A stretch of 64,000 bases of DNA from Pseudanabaena sp. FACHB-2040. Its GTDB lineage: Bacteria > Cyanobacteriota > Cyanobacteriia > Phormidesmidales > Phormidesmidaceae. Positions 24,796-33,821 of this stretch are shown here, piece after piece. Below the pieces are notes generated by a model. It made no database searches. It was not told where the DNA came from and worked only from the letters and a program-made list of their open reading frames with translations. Numbering within the stretch: the first letter of the stretch is position 1; each line of letters opens with the position of its first letter. Location of the stretch: NCBI RefSeq assembly GCF_014696715.1, contig NZ_JACJQO010000010.1, forward strand, positions 186,001 to 250,000, read 5' to 3'. The position numbers and the translations under genes are program-made.

Positions 24796-25467
24796 ATGTC
24801 TAGCGAAGTGCTTCAATCACCAAAAACGGAACTTTTGAAGATTGTCTCTGAAGAGCTGCAAATCAAGGGCGTTCGCACCTCAGTACTAGAGCCAGCTAGA
24901 AAACGAAAAGCCGATCCCTATGGTGGGCATCGACAGCACCTATTTGAGAGTGAGCTAACCCAGTTCCTCAACACGATCAAGCAGGGCAAGGGCAAACATG
25001 CTTACCGTAACTGGCTCATGCTTTACATGGCATATCGCTACGGTCTACGTCGCGAAGAGATCGGGTTGCTGCGATGGGTAGATGTCAACTTCGATCAGGG
25101 CGAGATCTACATTCACCGCCTCAAGGGGTCAAAATCAAACACTCACCCGCTGGACGGTCAGGAGCTTAGGAAATTGAGGAGATTAAAGCGAGAATACCCA
25201 GCCGCCCCTTTCATCTTTGCTGGCTATGGGGGCAAGGGTATCAGTGGTAAGGCTGTATCTAAGGTTTTTAAGGCTGCTGCTGCTGCGATCGCCTTACCAG
25301 AGGAGCTAAGCCACCCTCACGTTCTACGGCATACCAGAGGTTATCTGATGGTTGAGAAGGGATATCCTCTGAGAATTATTCAGGAATGGCTAGGCCATAA
25401 GCAGATTCAGCATACGGTACGCTATACAGCCCTTAGCGCTGCCCAGTTTCGGGATGTGGTGGATTAA
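24796..25467 (+). CDS. tyrosine recombinase / site-specific integrase (short)
   Basis: The 223-residue protein carries the full tyrosine-recombinase set: R85 (YGLRREEI), K110 (RLKGSK), H175 and R178 (HVLRH), H201 (WLGHKQ) and nucleophile Y210 (VRYTAL). The N-terminal core-binding domain is much reduced (about 60 residues). This is common in small cyanobacterial integrases. It has a good GGAG-type site before the ATG and lies between the IS elements and the restriction operon, which suggests it belongs to an accessory island ending at tRNA-Val. Confidence 0.92.
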   Translation: MSSEVLQSPKTELLKIVSEELQIKGVRTSVLEPARKRKADPYGGHRQHLFESELTQFLNTIKQGKGKHAYRNWLMLYMAYRYGLRREEIGLLRWVDVNFDQGEIYIHRLKGSKSNTHPLDGQELRKLRRLKREYPAAPFIFAGYGGKGISGKAVSKVFKAAAAAIALPEELSHPHVLRHTRGYLMVEKGYPLRIIQEWLGHKQIQHTVRYTALSAAQFRDVVD

Positions 25468-25586
25468 TTTCAGCGATTAGTTGTAGTCAGTGAATGTTAG
25501 AACATCTGTTTTTTCTTATTCATAATAGATAGAAAAAACAACCAAAGAAATAATTCAGTCAATTCCATTGCTTGTTTAGAAGCAAC

Positions 25587-28500
25587 CTAATCATAGGATC
25601 TACGGATTAAAGCTTCAAAGTCATCACAAAGTTTGTTGACGAGATCTTCCATTTCTTTGAAAAAATACTCTCCCACAGTTCTTCGATTCAGAACTTTGTA
25701 TTTGCGGTAGATTTTAGCGAAGTCTTCATAGATTTCGTCTTCTGGTACATCAGAGTTGATTTTGATGATCAAGCGTTTACCTTCATCAGAGCCTCTGACA
25801 TATTTGAACAAGTCTTGAATCTTACCTTCAAACTCTTTGATACGTTCTGCCTTGAGTTCTTCCTGCTCATTGCGAGCTTCGATAACTGCCAAAATATCAA
25901 ATTGGTAAACTGTATCTCCTGGTGGTTTACCTTTTGCAATTTTAGTTTCTCGCTTTTTCTTAGGTTCAGTTTCTTGAGGCTCAACTTCAACGATGCCGAT
26001 TTGGTTGTCAAAGTAGACTTCAATGGGGTCTTTGACATCATCGGTGCGATGCAGTTGGTTATAGAGTCGGTTGAACAGTCGTAGGAAGGCGAGAAAGCTA
26101 GGTTCTTTATATTTGTCATCGAGGGTGATCACATACTCGATGCGGTTAAAGATGGTGAAGTATTGCGCTGCTTTGGCTTTGGCATCAGCCGTATGCTCAG
26201 GGTTGGCTGAGATATGCTTCTCAATGCTACTTTCTAAATCCAGATATCTTTCTGGATCGTTACATTTGGCTTCGTCATTAAAGATTTGCAGGAATAGGTC
26301 AAAAAACTGGTTGTAAATCGCAGTTTTTTTAAGTTCTGAAAAGAGGAAGTCTAACACCTGCCGATCGCTAAACGGGTCAGAATCACTCACCACCACATCA
26401 GAGAAATGCTCGAAGGCATCGGTGATGTTTTGAACGTTGACGTTGTTATAGGAGAAGTCAACGATCTTACAGTCGTTTTTGTATTTGGCGGTACGGTCAA
26501 CCCTGGAAATGGCTTGAATGGCAGCAATGCCCCTAATTTCTTTATCGAGGAATAGGGTGTGTAATCGCCGCTCATCAAATCCGGTTTGCAGTTTGGCAAC
26601 GACGATGATTAAGCCGTTTTTTCTGAGGGCAAAGTTTTCTAAGACTTTTTCTTCGCTGAGTCCATCATTTAACCCGGTAGCGCTTTGCTGGTCTTGACTG
26701 CTGGAATACACCACATAGATGGGGGCATCCGCATACTTCTCATATTTGCGTTGTTGGGTGATGGTCTGAAAGTGACGTTTAACGACCTGAGCATATAGTC
26801 GAGCGGCTTTGATGGAGTACACCGCTAGCATGGCTTTGCCTGTGCCCCTGATTTGTCGATAGACATCTTTGACGAGCAAATCAGCGATGTATTTGGCGAT
26901 CGCGTCTATCCGTTCGGGTTCTTCGTAGATTTGCTTCTTATCCGCGTCTTTATAGTTGGGTTCCTCAAAGCCCTCTAGGTCATTGCTGGGTTTGTCAAAC
27001 AGCATCTTTAACGCAACGGGAACAATGTTCTTGATGGGGTTGAGGATGAAGCCGTCTTTGATGGCCTCATTCATGGTGTAGGCATCGAAGGGCACCCATA
27101 GCTTTTCGCTTTCGGCATAGCCGCTGAATTCTCCGAACCTTGCCAGGGTGTTATCGTCGGGGGTGGCGGTGAAGCCGATGATCAGGTTTTTCTTAGTGCG
27201 GATTTGGTTATAAGTGGCGTTGGCATCAAAGGGGGTTTGCAACACATTGAAGATATTGACCATTTCTTCGTGTTGGCTGCCACTGTTGGAGCGGTGAATC
27301 TCGTCAATGAGGAAGACAATACGGAGGTCAGCCAGTCTTTGCAGGGTGTCAGCATCGAGGATTTTCCGCACGTCCTGAAACTTTTGCAGGTTGATGATGA
27401 CTAAGCGCTTATCGGAAGTGAGGGCTTCGAGAAAGGTCTTTTTATCGTGAGCCTCAAGGAACATGGAGTTTTCAATGTTCATGTTCCGCATTTTGGCGTC
27501 AATCTGACTGCGGAGTTGCAGACGATCGACCACGATCATGACCTTATCGTAGACATACTCATCATTGCGGCGTAGGTCTTTGAGCTGTAGGGCTGTCCAG
27601 CCGATAATGTTGGATTTGCCAAACCCAGCGGCATATTGCAACAACAGGGAATAGACGTTTTTGTTGTTAGCGTATGACCTACGTTTTTCGATGAGTTCGG
27701 CGCGTTTAGTGGGGGCAACGTGGGCAAGCTGTTGCTCTAGCTGGTGAATGAAATAATCGTCTTCGGTTTCGTGTTCTAGGAACTCGTCAATTTTTGCCAG
27801 GATCTTATCGGTGCCAAATTTTTGTTTGGGACGGGGGCAAATGAGTTGCCCTTTTTCGTCTTTGAGTTCTTTGCGACCGTTGATGGTTTGAACTTCCCGC
27901 TCAATGAAGTTGTAGTAGAGAATTTCTTTCTCCATGAAGCTTTTGCCGTAGTGGAAGGTGAACAGCTCTTTCAGCTTATCTTTTTTGTCGGCATCGGGGT
28001 TGAGCAGAGGATAGGGCTTAAAGACTTCAGTGACTTTTTTCTTGAATTCCTCAAGGTCATATTTTCCGGTTTTACAGGTGGCTAGAGCCTCGTCAAAGAA
28101 TTGATCGATGGTGCGGATAACATAGGTTTCGGCAATATCGGTGGTGGTGATGTGAATTGCCTTCTCAAAAATTTTCAGGAAGTCTCTGCGGTAGCGTTCT
28201 TTTTCGGCATCGCTGAGGTGAGGATTTTGGTCAAAGACTTCGTAATATTTTCTGACGGCTTCAAAGTAGTCTTTGGTGACTTTGCCCCGTCCATTTTTCT
28301 TGGCGGTCTGGTTGCTAAAGTTGGCTTTGAGTTCGCTATAGCCTAGATAGAGACCGTTGACAAAGAAGGTGAGGTCAGGACGAAAAGAAATAACTTTTTT
28401 GTTGTTATAGCTGCATTGATAGGGCAGTTCTTGAATAACGGAAAATATATTTTGCTGAAATAGGTCGCTACCGTGAATCACGCTGTCATCGGTATAGAAC

Positions 28501-28811
28501 AGATGGAGCTTAACGCCTCGCAGAGTAACGGATTTATTGGCATTGATGAACAGTGCCATATTCCGACTGCTGGCGATCCGCTCTTGGATGAGTTCGATCA
28601 ATTCATCTCGTAGGGCTTTGGCGTCGCCGTTGTATTTCCTCAGCAGGGTTTCGTAGGGCTTTTGGTTGAGGGTGGTGGTAGAAATAAACTCTTGCAGGTC
28701 TTCCTCAATGATGAGGGAGTTGGTGACGGTGTTGGGTTTGACTTCTCGGTAGCCTAACTCTGACTTGATGAAGGGAACGAGGAATTTGTCTTGCAGGTGT
28801 AGTTCACTCAT
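25587..28811 (-). CDS. hsdR: type I restriction enzyme, R subunit HsdR
   Basis: HsdR is the translocating and cleaving subunit. In 1074 residues it shows an N-terminal PD-(D/E)xK nuclease core (about 140-165, RPDLTFFVNG and YSELKANF). Superfamily 2 helicase motifs follow: Walker A AGFGKSN near 395, DEIH near 500, FTATPDD and the GLIIVVAKLQTGFDE/QAISRVDR region. A helical C-terminal part should dock to the methylase. It is the third gene of the hsdM-hsdS-hsdR operon, three bases after hsdS. No frameshift or missing motif is apparent. Confidence 0.95.
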   Translation of the reverse strand: MSELHLQDKFLVPFIKSELGYREVKPNTVTNSLIIEEDLQEFISTTTLNQKPYETLLRKYNGDAKALRDELIELIQERIASSRNMALFINANKSVTLRGVKLHLFYTDDSVIHGSDLFQQNIFSVIQELPYQCSYNNKKVISFRPDLTFFVNGLYLGYSELKANFSNQTAKKNGRGKVTKDYFEAVRKYYEVFDQNPHLSDAEKERYRRDFLKIFEKAIHITTTDIAETYVIRTIDQFFDEALATCKTGKYDLEEFKKKVTEVFKPYPLLNPDADKKDKLKELFTFHYGKSFMEKEILYYNFIEREVQTINGRKELKDEKGQLICPRPKQKFGTDKILAKIDEFLEHETEDDYFIHQLEQQLAHVAPTKRAELIEKRRSYANNKNVYSLLLQYAAGFGKSNIIGWTALQLKDLRRNDEYVYDKVMIVVDRLQLRSQIDAKMRNMNIENSMFLEAHDKKTFLEALTSDKRLVIINLQKFQDVRKILDADTLQRLADLRIVFLIDEIHRSNSGSQHEEMVNIFNVLQTPFDANATYNQIRTKKNLIIGFTATPDDNTLARFGEFSGYAESEKLWVPFDAYTMNEAIKDGFILNPIKNIVPVALKMLFDKPSNDLEGFEEPNYKDADKKQIYEEPERIDAIAKYIADLLVKDVYRQIRGTGKAMLAVYSIKAARLYAQVVKRHFQTITQQRKYEKYADAPIYVVYSSSQDQQSATGLNDGLSEEKVLENFALRKNGLIIVVAKLQTGFDERRLHTLFLDKEIRGIAAIQAISRVDRTAKYKNDCKIVDFSYNNVNVQNITDAFEHFSDVVVSDSDPFSDRQVLDFLFSELKKTAIYNQFFDLFLQIFNDEAKCNDPERYLDLESSIEKHISANPEHTADAKAKAAQYFTIFNRIEYVITLDDKYKEPSFLAFLRLFNRLYNQLHRTDDVKDPIEVYFDNQIGIVEVEPQETEPKKKRETKIAKGKPPGDTVYQFDILAVIEARNEQEELKAERIKEFEGKIQDLFKYVRGSDEGKRLIIKINSDVPEDEIYEDFAKIYRKYKVLNRRTVGEYFFKEMEDLVNKLCDDFEALIRRSYD

Positions 28812-28814
28812 GGG

Positions 28815-30128
28815 TTAAGCCACCTTGATTTTACCTGTAACGACATCGTTGATCAGGGTTTTACGGAGTTCTTTCTGTATATCAATCTGGGAATTAATGT
28901 TTGCTATTACTCGATCAATATGCGCTGTCTTTTTATCTAAATAATCAGCGATCGTTTTTTGTTCATCAAGCGGTGGCAAGCCAAAACCATGTGTTGACAT
29001 ATATAAACTTGTAATTCTTTTTTGACCCGCAGTGCCCTTCATAAAAGGTTCAGCATTTTTTCTGAATAGGATGTTGTGAAAGAAATAATGCAAATATTTT
29101 GGAAATAGTTCTTTGCGAGATCTAAAGACCATAAATTCAGTGCTTCCGAAGCCTATTCCATATCTCAGATCTTTCACTAAAGCTACATTTCCGTTCTCCA
29201 TACAAGGTGTTATCTTGGCAAAAATTACATCGTCGTTTTTGAATTTTGTATAGCCACTAGAAACACTATCAAGTTCTACAAAACTGTATTCCTTGATTGC
29301 CCCAAGGCTTTCATCAACATTACTCATAGGAACGAACTCAATTAAATCTGCACCCTTTAATTGAGATGGCGTTTTTACTGAAACATCTGATATAGTAATA
29401 TCCTTAATCCGCCTGATTTCCCAATGCTCAGGAATTTCGTCTATCCATTCGATCTCGCTATCTTTCATCGGCACAGACTTATCAAGACCGCGTGTGACGG
29501 TTTCGTTGATGAGCGATCGCTTCAATTCCTCATAGCGTTGGGCTTTTTGGGTTAGCAGGTCAATTTTGCGATCTATCTGGACAGTTTTGGTGTCGAGGTA
29601 GTGGGCGATCGCTTCTTGTTCTTGTAAAGACGGTAAAACTATCTCTATCTGAAAAAAGTCTTTTGCATACAAACGCAGTCGAGACGAAACAATCCCTTTG
29701 GAATTTCTCGTCATTTCCATGACTGCATTAGGAATTCTAAACAGATAGTCAAAGTATCTGCGATTGTACGGAATCCCTTTTTGAGGCATATAGACGTTAT
29801 AGGAAGGACTGCATATTCCAAGTTCGTTGCTAGTCCCTAAAGCCCCCATCCATGCCCACATGGTATTGATGATGAGATCACCCTCATGGCAGATTTTGTA
29901 ACCCACCATTGTTTCTGCCATGAACATATTGACATTCTTCTCGCTGCGAGGAGTTACCCCCGTGATGTGAGAAACAGTTAATAATGTTTCCTGTCCAGTA
30001 TTGCTAACACTTCCCCGCTCTTTGAAAATTTCTTTGTTTCGGACGATAGGCCAATCTGAGGGGATACTGCCCAACCAAGCAAGCCCACTGTCTTTATATT
30101 CTTCATAAGTCTGTAGTGTCTCTCTCAT
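28815..30128 (-). CDS. hsdS: type I restriction enzyme, specificity subunit HsdS
   Basis: HsdS chooses the DNA target. The 437-residue protein has two target-recognition domains, each starting with the usual LAWLGSIPSDWPIVR / IEWIDEIPEHWEIRR motif. They are separated by conserved helical spacers (LQEQEAIAHYLDTKTVQIDR and LDEQKTIADYLDKKTAHIDR). Two intact halves imply a bipartite recognition sequence with two different half-sites. The start codon overlaps the hsdM stop by four bases (ATGA), showing tight translational coupling. Confidence 0.95.
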   Translation of the reverse strand: MRETLQTYEEYKDSGLAWLGSIPSDWPIVRNKEIFKERGSVSNTGQETLLTVSHITGVTPRSEKNVNMFMAETMVGYKICHEGDLIINTMWAWMGALGTSNELGICSPSYNVYMPQKGIPYNRRYFDYLFRIPNAVMEMTRNSKGIVSSRLRLYAKDFFQIEIVLPSLQEQEAIAHYLDTKTVQIDRKIDLLTQKAQRYEELKRSLINETVTRGLDKSVPMKDSEIEWIDEIPEHWEIRRIKDITISDVSVKTPSQLKGADLIEFVPMSNVDESLGAIKEYSFVELDSVSSGYTKFKNDDVIFAKITPCMENGNVALVKDLRYGIGFGSTEFMVFRSRKELFPKYLHYFFHNILFRKNAEPFMKGTAGQKRITSLYMSTHGFGLPPLDEQKTIADYLDKKTAHIDRVIANINSQIDIQKELRKTLINDVVTGKIKVA

Positions 30129-32209
30129 AGCGTTAGTCCCTCCTCTAACGTTTTCAGCTCATCATTCAAAGCGTCTATCTCATCTAAAATTTCTTCTACA
30201 CTTCGCAACTGCTCAGGCTGATAAAACACCTTGTTAAAGTTGATCTCTACCCCCACCACATTTTCCAAATACTCAAACGGCTTCGTGATGTATTTCTCCA
30301 TAAATGCTGCGATCGCAGCCTGATTCTCATCCGGGTCACGATGATAAGGAATAATCTCATAATCCTTCTGATAATCCGGCGTTAGCTCCACCGTGATCAC
30401 AATGCTTTCCGGCTTCGTTTTCGTCCTTTTCTTAAACGCCGACTTCACCACAATCTTTCCACAGCCCAACGCTTCCCGCTTGCCCAACACCTCTCTAATC
30501 AGCGTTTCTTGGTCAGTGTCAAAGCTGTATTGTGCTTTCTCCGTCGTCACTACCAACGGCTGTTCCTTGTAGTCCAAAGAACTCACAAAGGGCTTAATAT
30601 CCAGTTCGTGATACACCGCTAAGACTTTCTCGTTATCTATCCCCTCTTCAAGTTCAGGATTGGGAGGACTCAAAATTGTAAATTCCGTTAATGTCCGTTT
30701 CCCGTTGTCTAGCTTTACAGGGTTCAGCTTCAGGCTCTTTTTCCCTTCCTTCAGACGACTAGCAAACGTTCTGCCCTGCTCATCCACATTCGTGAGCATG
30801 ATCGCCTGCTTATTGAAATAGAAAAACTCCTTGTCAAACACCTTGGCATAGTCGTTATCCGCCCACTGCTCCAACGTCGCCACAATCTCTAAGCGGTTGG
30901 CTTCATCCACCTCTTTCCGCTTCGAGCCTTTATTTTTCTTCAGGGGCTTAAACTTCTCACTGGCATTAATCAACATCACCCGATCCTTCCGCTTATCGGG
31001 TTTCCGCTTATTTAGCACCCACAGATAGGTGTAAATGTTGGTGTTAAAAAACTCATCTGTTGGTAACTGGATCACCGCTTCCACCAAATCGTTATCCAGC
31101 ATCCATTTACGAATGTTGCTTTCCCCCGATCCTGCATCCCCGCTGAACAGGGTTGAGCCATTGTGAACCACCACCCCCATACCTGTGGCATTCATCTTTG
31201 AAATCAGGTGTTGCATAAACAACAACTGCCCATCCCCCACCGAGGGTAAGTGGTGAAACCGTTGAGTCTTATCATTGCGGATGTCTTTCTGAAAGCCCTT
31301 CCAGTCCACCCCATAGGGCGGGTTCGCCACCACCACATCAAACTCATCCGCAAAAAACTTGTCATCGGTTAGGGTGTTACCATGCTCGATTTTAGAATCC
31401 ACCCGAAACCGACTTTCAATCTTGGCTAGGGCGTATAGGGCATCATTCCAGTCTTGCCCAAAGGTCTGAGTCAGGCGGTTCACCTTCTCCTTAATCCGAT
31501 CTTCCACCCCAAACAGCAGGTTCCCGCCCCCACAGGTACAGTCATAGATTTTCAGCAGGCGGTTAGAGTCCTCAATCTTAGACGCGATAATCTCTGCAAT
31601 CAGGGCGATTACATCATCCGGCGTGTACTGTTCCCCCGCTGTATCTGCTGAGATATCCGCCCAACGGCGTTTGATGTGTTCTTCTAGGGTGGTGATGTCA
31701 GAGTTGTTAAACGTCTTCAGGTTAATGCTGCTCCACGCTTTGACATAGCTAAACAGCACCCGCTTTTTCTTGAGACTGGCAACCACCCCTTTGATGTCGA
31801 GAAACTTTTCCCCCTCAAAGGCATCCACCCCCAACAGGTCTTTTGTCTCCCCGTCAAATCCCCTCAAGTAAGCATCAAAGTCCACATCAAAGGATTTATC
31901 GTTCTGGCAGATGTCCTTTAGGGTCTGGTGTTTCTCAAAGATGTAGGCGTTGTAGCCTTGCCCCTTGTCCTGAATCAGCTCGATCAGGTCATCCTGCTCA
32001 ATCTCATCAAGGGTGTCTTCCCCCAGTTCCGCCTTTAGCTCATCAAACATCCGCAGCAAACGGCTCTCAATCATCACCAGGGCAAAGAATGGCATCATGT
32101 ATTGCGGCCATTCAGACTCTTTGATGCCACACCCCCGCAACAGGTCAGCCGTTGACCAAATCGTTGATTCGTATTGCAGGATGTTTTGCTTAGGGGTGGT
32201 GTCAGGCAT
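30125..32209 (-). CDS. hsdM: type I restriction enzyme, methylase subunit HsdM
   Basis: This N6-adenine methyltransferase subunit protects host sites. It has the helical HsdM N-terminal domain, the SAM-binding DCTCGGGNLLFG and the catalytic VVANPPYGVDW (motif IV NPPY). The C-terminal tail (IDALNDELKTLEEG) is coiled-coil-like and should contact HsdS. I put the start at ATG 32209 (MPDTTPKQN, 694 residues). The frame stays open up to 32317, but that extension looks non-coding and overlaps another small ORF. First gene of the hsd operon. Confidence 0.94.
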   Translation of the reverse strand: MPDTTPKQNILQYESTIWSTADLLRGCGIKESEWPQYMMPFFALVMIESRLLRMFDELKAELGEDTLDEIEQDDLIELIQDKGQGYNAYIFEKHQTLKDICQNDKSFDVDFDAYLRGFDGETKDLLGVDAFEGEKFLDIKGVVASLKKKRVLFSYVKAWSSINLKTFNNSDITTLEEHIKRRWADISADTAGEQYTPDDVIALIAEIIASKIEDSNRLLKIYDCTCGGGNLLFGVEDRIKEKVNRLTQTFGQDWNDALYALAKIESRFRVDSKIEHGNTLTDDKFFADEFDVVVANPPYGVDWKGFQKDIRNDKTQRFHHLPSVGDGQLLFMQHLISKMNATGMGVVVHNGSTLFSGDAGSGESNIRKWMLDNDLVEAVIQLPTDEFFNTNIYTYLWVLNKRKPDKRKDRVMLINASEKFKPLKKNKGSKRKEVDEANRLEIVATLEQWADNDYAKVFDKEFFYFNKQAIMLTNVDEQGRTFASRLKEGKKSLKLNPVKLDNGKRTLTEFTILSPPNPELEEGIDNEKVLAVYHELDIKPFVSSLDYKEQPLVVTTEKAQYSFDTDQETLIREVLGKREALGCGKIVVKSAFKKRTKTKPESIVITVELTPDYQKDYEIIPYHRDPDENQAAIAAFMEKYITKPFEYLENVVGVEINFNKVFYQPEQLRSVEEILDEIDALNDELKTLEEGLTL

Positions 32210-32300
32210 AAGGGGCGATCTGTCGTCAGGTGGAGAATCTATTTTAGAGATCGCTGTCGGTGTTGAACTACCCGGACAACGAAACACAATCAAGGCGTTT

Positions 32301-32477
32301 TCACCTAGGCTGCCCAAGTCTTACAGGCAGGTTCCCATCCCTTACCTGATCGCCAATAATTTCCAGCAACTCTTGAAAGGCGCTGGGAGACAATCTCCCC
32401 ACCAGATACCCCACAAACTCATCACTAATCAGCCATCTTCTGGTCAGCCAAGTCCTGTTTCGACTACTCCAGGCCAT
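32301..32477 (-). CDS. possible small protein upstream of hsdM
   Basis: The 58-codon ORF has a protein-like centre (ISDEFVGYLVGRLSPSAFQE, LLEIIGDQV). It starts with an ATG overlapping the end of the previous small frame, as coupled genes do, and ends 92 bases before hsdM. It may be a genuine small gene of the island or the remnant of a larger one. I do not recognise it. Confidence 0.35.
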   Translation of the reverse strand: MAWSSRNRTWLTRRWLISDEFVGYLVGRLSPSAFQELLEIIGDQVRDGNLPVRLGQPR

Positions 32478-32658
32478 GCAAGCGCTGTCTCAGCTCACTA
32501 TTGCGGTGCATTGCCGTAGTGAGCTTAACCAACTTATCGATATCGGTACAGCCCTCAGCCTCCCTGGAGAGACGTTGCCAAACGCCCTCAAGCCGCTCAT
32601 GTTCGATTGTATGAATTAGGACAGAGTAATTGGCGGTGTTGGTGCTCCATACCCCTTG
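32464..32658 (-). pseudogene. open frame without start, likely gene remnant
   Basis: An open minus-strand frame encodes NYSVLIHTIEHERLEGVWQR, LSREAEGCTDIDKLVKLTTA and a short tail ending HGLE. Composition and amphipathic helices look coding, but no ATG, GTG or TTG is found near its 5' end, which is closed by a stop at 32659-32661. It overlaps the next small ORF by 14 bases. It is probably a truncated gene left at the island border next to tRNA-Val. Confidence 0.35.
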
Positions 32659-32828
32659 CTAGGTAGCTATGGTCATGCCCACCCCATAAGCAAGGGCGAT
32701 TCAGAAGGCAGACAGGTACTGTGCCACCTAAAAAATGGCGGCAAAATGACGGTGGACTTTTTTGCTGATTAGTACAGCGATCTTAGATCAAGCTCTAAAA
32801 CGCTTGTCAGAGATGCTTTTCAGGGTAT

Positions 32829-32901
32829 GGACATAACTGGACTCGAACCAGTGACCCCCACGATGTCAACGTGGTGCTCTAACCAACTGAGCTATATGTC
32901 C
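32829..32901 (-). tRNA. tRNA-Val (anticodon GAC)
   Basis: The minus strand reads GGACATA ... TATGTCC (7-bp acceptor stem), D-arm GCTCAGTTGGTTAGAGC, anticodon stem CCACG/CGTGG with loop TTGACAT (anticodon GAC), and T-arm ACTGG TTCGAGT CCAGT. It is 73 bases long without an encoded CCA. Its 3' end faces the accessory region at lower coordinates, the usual side for integration of islands into tRNA genes. Confidence 0.97.
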
Positions 32902-33053
32902 TTGCAGAGAACTAAATTAACGCATGGAATGTAGCCCTGTCAATGTGCTGCCCAAAAAATCCTGAGAGCGTAAGGTGGCAGCACTGCCGTTCGCTCCGCT
33001 GAAGCCTTCTGGCAGACCTATTAGGATAAAGAAAGACGCAAGCAGGGACTGGT

Positions 33054-33821
33054 ATGGACTGGCAGGAGGTATCGGGCAACTGGATTTTGGTGCCGCGCAA
33101 TCCCCGAGGGATTATTCACTTTTTGGGAGGGGCTTTTGTGGCGGCTGCCCCTCACCTCACCTACCGCTGGCTGCTGGAAAACCTGGGGCGAGCCGGTTAC
33201 GTAATCATTGCGACTCCATTCGTAAACACGTTTGACCACGAAGCCATTGCCAAAGAGGTGTTGCTCACCTTTGACCAAGGGCTGTATTACCTACAGGGCC
33301 GGGTCTTGGGGCCGCGATATTTGCCCGTATATGGCTTGGGGCACAGCATGGGCTGTAAGGTGCATCTGCTGATCAACACCTTGTGGCAGGTCGAGCGGGC
33401 GGGTAACATTCTGCTGAGCTTCAATAACTACCCAGCCAAGCGGTCGATTCCTTTTCTAGAGCAGTTCATCCAGTTCAACCCAGCCTTTAACGTCGAATTT
33501 ACCCCGTCGCCAGAGGAAACGCTGGCGCTGGTGGCTGAGCAATACATGATTCGGCGCAACCTGCTGGTCAAGTTCCGCAACGACGACATTGACCAAACTC
33601 GGCCCCTGTCGGAAGTGCTGGTGCGGCGCTTCCCCGATCTGACTGCGATACAGATTTTGCCGGGCAGCCATACCACTCCCATCGCCCAAGATATTGCCTG
33701 GGAACCGGGCAGCTCTTTTACGCCACTAGATGCCCTGGGCCAGTTCATGAAGCAGGAGCTTTACCGGGACTTGAACCGGCTGAAAGAGGTGATGCTGACC
33801 TGGCTAGACCCACTGCCCTAG
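33054..33821 (+). CDS. DUF1350 family alpha/beta-hydrolase-like protein
   Basis: The 255-residue protein opens with a short strand (WILVPRNPRGIIHFLGGAFV) and contains the nucleophile-elbow motif GLGHSMGCKVH, giving Ser as potential nucleophile. The late ILPGSHTTPI could supply the His. DUF1350 proteins are widespread in cyanobacteria and plastids and of unknown function. There is no signal peptide. AGGG precedes the ATG by eight bases. Its stop codon overlaps that of the convergent carotenoid oxygenase gene. Confidence 0.88.
   Translation: MDWQEVSGNWILVPRNPRGIIHFLGGAFVAAAPHLTYRWLLENLGRAGYVIIATPFVNTFDHEAIAKEVLLTFDQGLYYLQGRVLGPRYLPVYGLGHSMGCKVHLLINTLWQVERAGNILLSFNNYPAKRSIPFLEQFIQFNPAFNVEFTPSPEETLALVAEQYMIRRNLLVKFRNDDIDQTRPLSEVLVRRFPDLTAIQILPGSHTTPIAQDIAWEPGSSFTPLDALGQFMKQELYRDLNRLKEVMLTWLDPLP

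Noticed and set aside
32829-32901. Direct repeat (attachment site) of the tRNA-Val 3' end elsewhere in the window
   Set aside because: I scanned 21-26 kb by eye and found no convincing copy; a computed search is needed before claiming att sites.
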